In this document: in pieces, positions 12,441 to 22,600 of the stretch
Numbering within the stretch: the stretch's first letter is position 1
How the letters are laid out: each line of letters begins with the position of its first letter
From: Strix aluco
Taxonomy: Eukaryota > Chordata > Aves > Strigiformes > Strigidae
DNA length: 64,000 bases
Assembly (NCBI RefSeq): GCF_031877795.1
Contig: NC_133933.1
Span: 73,363,730 to 73,427,729, forward strand
Direction: 5' to 3'
Notes under the pieces: model-generated
Told to the model about the DNA's origin: nothing
What the model saw: only the letters and a program-made list of their open reading frames with translations
Databases searched by the model: none
Program-made: the position numbers and the translations under genes

Positions 12441-12790
12441 GCATGCAGAGTGGGCTGTCCCTTGTTAATGCTGTTACCACCGCACTGATTCTGCTGTAAA
12501 TGGCAGTTTTTAGTGGAAGTAATAACGCTAATGTGAAAGTACAGTGTGGTTGTCAAGTGAAGCTGTAGATGGTGGCAAATGCCATAATGAGGCCAGTCTG
12601 CACTAACTGTTGTGTCATGTGTGCAGCTGGAGATTGGGGAGAGGTCACAATTGCCAGATCAGGGAAGTGCACCTGGAAAAACTCCATGGTAGAGACCTGG
12701 AGCCAGCTTCTTTGTCTTCAGCCTCGTGTCAGATGAGGCAGCATACAGCTAAATTCAGTAGTCCTCCCCTTTAAAGGCAGGTGATTTAGG

Positions 12791-12795
12791 TGAGC
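12791..12795. repeat. Target-site duplication (left) of solo LTR
   Basis: TGAGC abuts the LTR 5' end and matches 13685-13689 exactly. Confidence 0.8.
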
Positions 12796-13112
12796 TGTGG
12801 TGGTGCAATCCTTACCCCCCCCCGCCCCTCTTTGTTGGGCTGCTTGGTGCTAGGTGCGATTCCACCCACATCCCCCGAGCTATACACCAGTCTGTGGAGA
12901 TAAGGACTGACAATGTTAACGAGCCTGGCTCCTGCCCCTCCCGATTGCTCGGAAATGGTTAAAATGGCCCATCAACTCCTCAGGGCCTGGCACACCTGTG
13001 CCTGGGATGTGGTCAAATGGGAACAATAACAGAGTCACACATTAATCAAATTCTTTTGTAACTGCTGGAAGGCACCAGAAGGCATTTGACAAAAGTCAAT
13101 TATCTTGGACCC

Positions 13113-13118
13113 TATAAA
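13113..13118 (+). promoter_or_regulatory. TATA box inside solo LTR
   Basis: TATAAA sits in a 'ggaccctataaatggcgacc' context, in the position expected for an LTR promoter. Transcription from it would run towards the TPD52L1 3' end, antisense to that gene. Whether it is active is unknown. Confidence 0.6.
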
Positions 13119-13364
13119 TGGCGACCACCAGGGAGACCCTTTGAGCTCTCCTGGATCGCAGCGGGCCTGTGACCAGCACCTCCCCTGAGCTGGGACGCCT
13201 CTCAGGTACCAAACCCTTAAGGTGTCGTCTGCTCCAGACGGAAGGCCAGGGCGAAGTCCCCCGCTTGAGTCTCAATTATCGCCCGTTGAGGAATGCCAAG
13301 GCATTGTGAGTATTTGCTCTAAACTCAAGAGGGAAATTTTCTTTGAGCTAGCTTCTCTTTACTC

Positions 13365-13386
13365 TGTGTGTGTGTGTGTGTGTGTG
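13365..13386 (+). repeat. (TG)11 microsatellite within the LTR
   Basis: Twenty-two bases of uninterrupted TG dinucleotide lie inside the solo LTR. Further imperfect TG/TATG-rich sequence continues to about 13515. Confidence 0.95.
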
Positions 13387-13684
13387 GGTACGTACCCTTG
13401 TTTCTGTGTGTGTATGTCTATTCTGTGTTCATTCTACTGAATCCAAACACCTTTGTTTCTGTATGTTTGTCCATTTTGTTATGTGCATGCATGTGTATAT
13501 ATGTGTATATATATAGGTACCGTTAAGTAAGTTAGTGTGAATCTTGTCATTTTAGAATCTGAATAAGTCGCTTTTCTTTCTTTTAGTATTTCTGAATTAT
13601 TTTATAATAACAAATTGCTGTTAGTTATTAATAAACCTAGATTTCTTACTAAATATTACCGTGTTAATACTTTCATCCGCGACA

Positions 13685-13689
13685 TGAGC
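13685..13689. repeat. Target-site duplication (right) of solo LTR
   Basis: TGAGC abuts the LTR 3' end and matches 12791-12795 exactly. Confidence 0.8.
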
Positions 13690-14824
13690 ACACATCTTCA
13701 GGCACTGGGACTTGGCAAACATCTCCTTTATGCAAACCTGAGGGGCCTGGCCGAAGCTCGCGCTGTGTTCTGTGGCTGCTGTCTTGGGCAGAGGCACGGC
13801 ACGCTGTGCAGAGCTGCTGGGAGCTTGTGCCTTAGCGGTGGCACAGTGCCCAAAATCTGCAGAGCAGAGTGGTCCAGGCGAGAGGTGGGATGGCTGCTGT
13901 GCTCGGGGAACCCCGCAAGGCAGCCGTTGTGCCCTGTTGGAGACCCTGGAAGAACAAGCTGCGCTTTACTGAGCAATACGAAACCGTTTAGTGGTCACTG
14001 GTGGCTGACTGTCATACCGCAAGTGTGAAGGAGTCGGCCCATCATTCTTCAGGAATTACAAACCATAGTCTCCATCAGCTTGTATTGAATGCCAAGCACA
14101 GAAGAGCTACAGATGCAGTGCAAGACAGAACTGAGAATGTTCTTGACAAAGAAGTGGCCTTAAAAAGCTGTTTGATAGAAACATACACAGCACAAGCTAC
14201 CCTGGCAGGAACAGTCGGTGCCTCCAAGGCAGCAGGAGGCTTTACTGGCTGGTGATGTGCTGTTGTGCAGGGGGCCCAGGGATGGAGCACTGAACCCCAG
14301 GCAGCCGGGCAGCGGTGCAAGAAAGGTGAATGCCAGCCTGGGAAACAGAGACGTGGTGCCTTGGTGGGGGGGGGTGGGGTGGTGGTGTTGGTTTTGTTTT
14401 GGGCACTGCATTTTAATAGAATTAGGAGGTGGTTGGAAAGAGGCTGGAGAAGAAAGTGCTATCAGAAAGCCTGAGCCATGACGACAGCCTGCAGGACTTC
14501 AGCCTTCCTAAGGCGATACTGAAACGTACTGTTCACGTGCAGAAGTGTGCTAGGCCCTGGACACACGACCTACCAGAGGAAATCACCTCCTCCCATGTCT
14601 TTCTCCTGATCTACTCATATCTGCACTGACCCTACACAGAGTGGCAGCTGCTGTAATGACATTAACATGTACAGATCTATACAGAAGAGAAGCTTGTCTG
14701 GCCAACCTACCTCCACGAGATTGTGTTCTTGCGATTTACCTTGATACTCTGCAGGGATGGAGCAAGGCTTAGAGATGCACAGTAATACCGGTAAATACAC
14801 ATAATTAAAAAAAAAATATCACAA
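13690..14824. other. Intergenic sequence between the LTR and the TPD52L1 3' end
   Basis: This stretch is more GC-rich than its surroundings between 13690 and 14620, with a G-rich patch near 14365-14390. Several overlapping short frames occur on both strands, but none resembles a known protein or shows splice-flanked conservation that I can recognise. No gene is called. Confidence 0.45.
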
Positions 14825-16499
14825 AGTATAAAAGAGCAAGAGAGAAATTTATTTTTAATATCAATAATTTACACAAACTAAGTTGACTATTAGTATCTTC
14901 TTTGTTTAAATAAATTCACATTTATGCACAAAACCATGTAAAATAAGCTAGCAAACTGTTACAAGAAAACTGTACTAAAAACCCTAATTAGATTTTCTTC
15001 CATGCTAAAAATCACACTAAAGAGGCATTTGATATAAATATCCAAAGTTAACTTATGTCCACTAGAACATTACGAAAGGACTTCCAGCTCTGTAAAAACT
15101 ATAACAAAAGCCACACTGGAAAAAAATCACTTAAAGCCAAGTTTTTTCACAATATTCTAAGCAGTCTGTAATGTCAAACTCACTGACACAGATTTGAAGC
15201 TTTGGCTTACGCTCAAAAAATGCATCCATTTTGAAAGTAGCCAGACTGTTTTCCATTTTGTTTATACTTTATTGATAAAGTTGTGCTCATCTCAGTCTGG
15301 TGAACTGAGTAATGCAACATGCAGACTGACATGTGCTCACTAGACAGTAAGACAGTGTCACAAGTGTGCTGCTCTTTTCTTAGAAAAAAATGTTAAAAGG
15401 ATGCAAGAAAACATGCTGCATCAAAATTGCGAGATGACTGGCTCTTGGTGATTAGGCAGATATAATGCAGTTAGTGGAATTATGTCCTGGAGTGAAGCAC
15501 AACAAAATTTTGACAGCAAAAGTAAAGTACCTACTCATTCTGTGTATTGTAAGATAACAGGGTTTACGCTAGCAGCTCTAAAATGCGGACTGAAGGCATG
15601 GGTTCTCTAATCTATGGCACATCTTAAGCCAATTGTTGGTTTTGTATTCTTTCACTTAAGGCTGTATGTTGACTGAGGCTCATAAATATACCTTCCCCTA
15701 TTTTTGAGGGGAAGATACGGAGACAGAAATATTAGAGGTTCCCTTTTGTACTTAACTTATACTGTCAAGTCTTACCAAACCACAGAGAGAAAGCAGTCGA
15801 GCTTTTTAAACAAGCTTTTCCAGCTACAACAATCATCTTAAATCAGCAGCTGTGATCAGTTCAGTCTCTATATGAGTAACCTGGTGTCTCTTCCTGTTCC
15901 CCTTAACTCTGCTGACTAATGGGTGGAGAGCAATGCCAGACTGTACCAATGAAGGAGAAAAAGACTTTTTGTGACAGTAAGTGATTTAATTCCTTTAGGA
16001 AATAGATTATGTACAGACACTCCTGAGCAAAGGGCACATGGTATGGCTGGTAGACAGCTGGTATATGGACTATTGCTGGCAGTAGAAATCTTTGCACAGC
16101 TCTAGGTCCATCTGTCTGATGTGGCACTGAGAGGGGAGTTGGAAACCAACAGATAGAAAACAGTAAACTAAAAGAAGAAAGAAACTGAGACTGGGATATT
16201 GTTGGAGGGAAGTTACATAAGCATGAAAACTATTTTGGTCACTTAACATTGAATTTAGAGCATTATAAGTCAATGACTTGCATGTGGTTTCTATGGAATA
16301 CAAAGTACCTGATGATAAAATGGCCCACTTAAAACACAGCTAGAGAGAGGAGACATTTCTCCAGCACAAGGCCAGGGAGGCAATTTTCCACAGCTGACAA
16401 AATCTTGTTGCACAAGTTGGCTGGCAAGGGAGGTCTAAAAATCACTGACTAGGCAAGTCTCTGGAAGAGAGGCATGTGAGGCTCAGGAGGGCCTGCGGT
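14825..16499 (-). other. TPD52L1: Inferred TPD52L1 3' untranslated region
   Basis: Sequence follows the TPD52L1 stop codon without an obvious intron and is AT-rich and free of recognisable transposable elements. On the - strand, AATAAA occurs at 15273-15268 and 14853-14848. The second is followed on the - strand by a T-rich then GT-rich stretch below 14815. I infer cleavage near 14825, which would give a 3' UTR of about 1.7 kb. The actual poly(A) site cannot be proved from sequence, and the proximal signal may be used instead. Confidence 0.45.
14848..14853 (-). terminator. Candidate TPD52L1 distal polyadenylation signal
   Basis: AATAAA on the - strand (TTTATT on +), with an A/T-rich surround and GT-rich sequence downstream in the direction of transcription. 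An alternative AATAAA is at 15268-15273. Confidence 0.4.
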
Positions 16500-16631
16500 C
16501 TAACACTGAAGCTCTTCTTCGCTCTCAGGGAGTCGGGTGCCGGCAAGAGAGCTCTGAGCGCTGGCATGAGCTGTAGAGCTGAGAACTTCTTCAAAACTGC
16601 CCCCTGTGTGGCTTGTCCCACCAACCTTGGT
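16500..16631 (-). CDS. TPD52L1: TPD52L1 last coding exon and stop
   Basis: The acceptor is gccttgtttcag|ACC. It encodes 43 residues from TKVGGTSHTGGSFEEVLSS to SEEELQC and a TAG stop at 16502-16500. The human protein has the same SFEEVLSSTAHASAQS core and the same EEELQC end. Confidence 0.95.
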   Translation of the reverse strand, partial: TKVGGTSHTGGSFEEVLSSTAHASAQSSLAGTRLPESEEELQC

Positions 16632-19600
16632 CTGAAACAAGGCAAACAAAGTGAACAGCAAGTTCCTCTGCTCACCCTGTGTAGCAAGTCCCTTTTGCAT
16701 TCCATCCCGTGGTCATGGAGGGCTGGGAACTTCAAAGCAGGCAGAGACATGTGGGGTTGGGTTTTTCTTAGAACAAAAGCTATAAAAACAGTCAAATAAA
16801 GCAACCCCGTCCCTCCCTCAATTTCTAAACTTCTAGGCTGCACTCATCAAATCTGCCAGTGGCATTTATCATGCACTTAAAAGAACCAGTCCCTAAGTAG
16901 GCCCCAGGCAGGATCCTAGATCCTACCATTAACCTTGGTGCAGTTCTTCACATGAGTAGCTCACACTTGTTTCACTGTTTTTTCCAGTTCTGCAAAGGCT
17001 GAATAAAAGATGGGTATTAAAATGAACTAGTTCATCTGCCTTGTAAAGTGGCCCATCCACCAGCAATAGTAACACAGCTGCTCTCAAAATACATAAACTG
17101 TACTGGGATTTCAGAAAGTAGAAGGAATATAGTAACCAAAGAACAAAACCAGCAGGCAGAGCTTTAGCTAAAGATTTGGAAATGGTCAACACGAAGTGAT
17201 GAAAAGACAAAACTGTTTTGACTGGGTTGTCCTGATAAGAGAGCATTCTTTTATGGCTTGGCTTGCTGATATGCCCACTTGAAGTTTATTCAAGCCTGAA
17301 AATTGGGCAAAACTTTTTACTCCATCCTAGAACTGCAGCAGGAAAAAGACAAGCTGGCATTTTTTCCAGCCTACCAGCCACTGAAAGCTTAGGAAGATTT
17401 TAATTTAATGAATTTTGTGTCCTAAGTTTCCAAAGGGTTAATCCTATGTAATCCTTTGCTTCATCAACTATCACAGGAGCTTGCCTAGCTTAAGAGTTCA
17501 ATAAAATAAGGTGGTAGTAGGTTTGATATTTGCTCTGACAGTTTGAGTCACAGTTATTAAAAGTTCCTGTCTCAAGAGGTATCTGTATCCAGTCTAGTGG
17601 GCTTTGCTGACTTTCAGAAGTATCAGTCCATCGCTGATCTTTGCAAACAGCAATACAAAATACATATATTGTTAAATGTTGGTAGACTTGAACTGGCAGT
17701 GAAAAGGCAGCCACTGCCTAGTAAAGCTACTATTAAGTTTTCATGGCAGAACTCATGACTTTTATTTGCCAATTAAAATTCTCAAAAGAAAATTGATTCA
17801 GACTGATCAGTGATCATGAAAGTGTTCCTGCACTATTTGAAATGACTCAGATAAGGTGCATCTGAATTTGGACACCTCAAAATTAGAAACATTAATGCAG
17901 TTTCATTTCTACTAGCCTTTCTGCCTACTCCTCCATCCAAAAGCAAGAATGATCTAAGTCACTTTACTGAATACCCAGTGTTTATGCAAACATTTAATTC
18001 ATCAGTGTTCTGATTTTCAGAAAAGTTGAAGAGAACTGGGCACCCAGGTCCTGTTGATTTCCAGGGGAAGCTGAACTGATACACTCTCTTAAGAAGGCTG
18101 CAACACAAAGTCCAAACTCCAAGAGCAAATAAAATCGAATTTGAAATTTGACTTCTAAATGTATGAAATCTGAACATCAGTTTTGGCTGACTACTAAATA
18201 TTGTAGGACCACTGAAGACCTGTAGCTAATATGGGGCGGGGGGGGGGGGGGGGGGGGGCGGGCAGGAGATGATAAGGCTACTGCTGTTCTTTTCTTTTTT
18301 CAGAAGCGTTTCTGGGAAGTTTTCCACTTTTTTAGATCACAGCAGGATCCTAGAATTGAAGGAGCAGCCTATGATTTCTCCCCCACCACTCCTCTGTCTT
18401 CCAAATCTGCAGGCCTTGGAACAGAGGCAGGAAAAATGAAGAACAGTGCTGAGACATTCGCAGTTGTCCACAGCCTATGTTGGTGGCATCCTAGGTCCAT
18501 GACTCCAGCTTCCTTTCTTGATTTGCACAAAGAAATGAAAGAAAGATAGAATACAGACAGAAAATACTTCAGAAGATGTTAGTGGGTTTGCCAATAAAGA
18601 TGGACAATGAAGGTTTCATGGGATGTGGAAAATGACTTTAGACTCAAGACTTTTTGTTTTGTCCTGCTTAACTAAAGATTCCTTAAAGGATAATCTAAGA
18701 GCACCCTGAACATAATACGTTAAGAGCTGGCATGACAGTCTCCTCTAGAAGAATGCCTTTGCTTAATCAGCAAAATAAGATCAGGCTCCTCAAGAAGATC
18801 AGGGCTGTGCAGTTTGAATTGACTTTTCCTCTGAGTGACACACTGAGGTGATTGGAAACAGACATCCTACCCTGATGCAGAAAGGATATCACTCACATTT
18901 GTCCTTTAGCCCTCAAAGCAAAGCAAAAGGCTTTAAGCTGTCTTCTCACAGGTTGGTCATAAATGTAGAAGGAATGAATCTGTGGAGTCTAGAGTAGTCT
19001 AGAGCCAAACTTGGGAGCTAGAAGTACTGCTGAAAGCCCTGAGACTAGGTTTAGCAACTAAATGGGTACAAAAGGTGCTGCACTTCTCCAGTGTAGTTTC
19101 TTCTAACTTGTGAGTGGCGAAAAATGAAAAAAAAAATTTAAAAAAAATCCATTTCAGACCTCAGGTGTTCCAATGAGCTGCTTCCCTTATCTAAATGGGT
19201 AGAAGGAACATAAAGAGATAAGCAAGCAATACACTTGACAGCACCAGACAGGAATTCAGGCCTTCCAAGCTGATGCACCCCACTGCATGAATGATTTCTC
19301 CGACAGTGAAGTTCAGTATAAAAAGCATTTGCAGCTAAGGTGAAAAGAATTTATAGGAAGGTGTATACAGGCACTGAACTGGGGTTCTGGAGGTCTGCAT
19401 TCTGTTATGGCTCCTTGGGATGCTGCCTCCCACATGTGAAACTGAGATGATGTCTCCTTCTCTGACACAGTGCACAATCGATGACATTACCCTGCACTAT
19501 CAAGACTTAAAGTTGTCAGAACAGTCTATCACTAAATAAATGTGAACATTTAAAAGGTGAAAATATAGAGCAACTCTGCAATCTTTGGTGGACATGGGTC

Positions 19601-22600
19601 TTCAGAAACATAAGAATAAATTAAGCTCTCTGCTGCTTACTTTCCTCAGACACTGACTGGAAAATTTTATCTGCTGTGTGATTTCACAGTGGCATGGAAA
19701 AGACAGACCTTCCCTGTGTACCTGCTGCTTCAGTTCTAGCTGTAATTTGCATTTTCTGTAACAAGGAATGTCCTTCTGTCCCAAGTGGAAGGCCATTTTC
19801 TTGCCTTTTGAATGCTTTACAAGTTGTTATGTCCTTTGACATTAATCTACTATTTTCAGTTCCCCCTAAAATGAGGGTTGATCAATTTGGCTCTTGTCCA
19901 CTTGAAATACATTGGAATCTTTCTATCGCAGCAAAGTAAAATGCTATTTTATGAGCACACTTGGCTATCTGATGAACAAGAACCATTAGGAGACAAACCC
20001 TCTTGTTCCCCCCCTTGAATGTGCCTCACCATGCAGCCAAAATTAGCTCACTGCAAATTTGCCATGCTCTGTCCTGCTAAGAGCCTTAACAAGTGCTGTT
20101 AGTGATAACTGGTAACTTTGCCATCAGATCTTCCTGTCCCACAGCAAATATGTCAATATAGTTTTGAAATTTTAAATCCAGACAAGACAATGAAATTTGA
20201 GAGGAAACACATCTGTATTAAAGAAGGATGAGTTCGGTGCTAAGAGCCACACAGGTAGCATGAATCAGACCCGAGTTACATGACAGCTCCCACCAGCAGA
20301 GTAAGGTGCACTTGGTGAGTATATCTCTAGCACTGAAAGGAGGGTAGCTCAGGGATGGAAGTTCACTCCACAGGCACATGGCTGTGTCCATCTGGCAGGG
20401 CACTGCACTAAGCTCATGAGGCCACACTGCTTCCAAAATCTGACTTTGCATCTCCACATGGCTCTGCCTTGCACAGCATAAACAACCATGGTCACACCTT
20501 ACGAGATGCCTCTGCTTTCCATTTCAGTATGGCCACATTTTGGGCATTTCTGAGAGCATCTCTTTACTCTGGCAGACAACAGAAGTAATTTCTTAGTAAC
20601 AAAGCAGAGAAAGACTATTTCTCTGCATATTGCCTTCATTTTCCATTAGTGCTCTTGCAGTTCCATGAAATTCTTGATGGAACAGCGAATTCAACCAGTC
20701 TCCTGTACAAATAGGGAAAATTAAGCTGTTACACTTTAAGAAGCACAGCCACGTAACTCAGCCTCCAACCTTTACCTTAAGGCTTGTGACAGTGGTCTCA
20801 ACCTTCTCCTCAAACGATTTGAATGTTGGAGAATTCCTACGAGGAAAAGAAAGTTGAAGAAGAGTCAGTTGCAAACGTAATGGGGTAACTCCACAAATTG
20901 ATCAGTTCTTAGCAGGCAACAAGGCTAGGACAGAATGAAGGCTGGCTGGCAGCACAGGGCTACAGACTGATAGGGTATGAACAGTCTCTTGTGCTCTGTC
21001 AGTCAAATCCAATTATGGTAAGCAGATGCGTATTTTTTAGCTACAAATTTGCAAATGCAGAACCTGCCTAGTAATTGAAACCAGTTACTGGCCTGCCTAC
21101 CCTCTGATAAATTTATCATGTTCTCAGAAGAACAATCAAAGAACACTGACTGTAGTGCTGCATTCTATGGTTTTATCCATTTGTGTTGTTGCTTGTACTG
21201 AAATTATCATTTTTTTCAGCTGATAAGCAAGTTCATAATAAACATAATTAAAAAGATGACAGTTTAATGTCCTGAAGCTAGGATGAAGGAGATTAGAACT
21301 ACATAGGAAGTGGGTCCAAAATGCCTTTGAGGAATCCTGACCCCGCACTCCATGATTTTGTGACCACAGGTGTATCCTGCAGCTTTCAAAAGACGAAGAC
21401 TTCAGGACGACTGTGTTCCAAAGGTGCTCCTCTGACAAAGCTAAGCTTTTCTCTGCCTTTCACTCCCTATAGAACAGAATATAACACTGTTTGGGGGAAA
21501 ACTGTGAGTTGAACATATCTTAAAAAAAAAAAAAAAAAAAAGGGCAACAGCTGTGATTTTCCTTCTTAAAGTAAATCACATATTTGGTTTGCTGGCTTGC
21601 CTGACAACCTTGTTCATTCTTTCTTTCTCCAAAATCTGAAACATCTCTCATTTTAAATGCATTCGATCTTTTACATTTCTTCCTGCAAACAGAACATAGT
21701 GACCACAACTAATACCTGCCACACAGTATTATAATGCATATGCCGTTTTAAAGTGAGAGTATGATTCCCCACAGAGATCTGTACCCATGTTGTCCCTCAG
21801 TTGCTTAGATGGATGTCTCTTCTCCCCTTTTGACAGCAGCTTCCCCACTGCTGATAATCCCTATCCCATGTAGGGAGACATGCTAGAAATAGGCAAGGTG
21901 GAGTGAGTACAAAAGCTTGTCTCCTCCTCCAGCAGTTCAGCTGGCACAAAGGACTTGAGCAGATCTGCAGTGGGTAAAGGGAACCCTCTTCTGGTTCTCT
22001 GTTCCTTGCCTGACAACTGAGAGCTCAATTACAGCATACTTTGTGCTTCATTAGTGAAGACTCTGCAGCTCAGAAACTGCTGTCCAGCAGGGTTCCTCTT
22101 GTACTTTCTTTACCACAAGAAACAAAGCGGTGACAGGATGTCTCTAAGCCCAGTGCAGTATAATGAAACAGTTAATTAAGTGTTTAGTTCTTCATCGTTT
22201 GTTTCACCTGTCTATTGTGGTATATCCAGAGAAATTATAGCAATTACCACCACTGAGAGTGCAGTGGTAACTCCTAACAACATGGCCATCAGGATGGACA
22301 AAACCCACTACATCCATTTGCTCCTACCTGACGTGAAATAAAATGTAAGAGAGAACTTTAACCATAATGGAAGGTACCCTCACAGTGGAACAATGAGGCA
22401 GAACCACTTTACCCTGGCAGGTGCCCATGCCTCTGTGTCACCCATGGGGGAAGGCAAACACATGCAGGAGCCTGCACTTCATTCTGCAAAGTTACGAAGC
22501 TGATGGCTGCTAGAACTTCAGTGTTCCAGTTCATCCTTTGCACGTTCTGGTAACGTACCAGGAACATGATGATGACCTCTATTTCTGCAAATACATTTAC

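Larger units (their letters stand above)
12796..13684 (+). mobile_element. Solitary ERV LTR, 889 bp, with 5-bp target-site duplication
   Basis: The element starts TGTGGTGGTG and ends ATCCGCGACA, the TG...CA form of a retroviral LTR. It is flanked by the identical pentamer TGAGC at 12791-12795 and 13685-13689. In + order it contains a TATA box (TATAAA, 13113-13118), a CpG-bearing transcribed section, a (TG)11 run, and AATAAA at 13630-13635, about 50 bp before the end. No primer-binding site or internal retroviral sequence follows, so it is a solo LTR left by LTR-LTR recombination. A 5-bp duplication suggests an ERVL-like class, but that assignment is inference. It lies in the gap between HDDC2 and TPD52L1. 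Confidence 0.85.

Noticed and set aside
13365-13515. Short regularly spaced TG/TATG units that might suggest an array
   Set aside because: A simple microsatellite inside an LTR, with no direct repeats separated by unique spacers; not a CRISPR array.
16442-16843. Open frames in other reading frames across the last TPD52L1 exon
   Set aside because: They are shadows of the real exon; only the frame ending SEEELQC matches the family.
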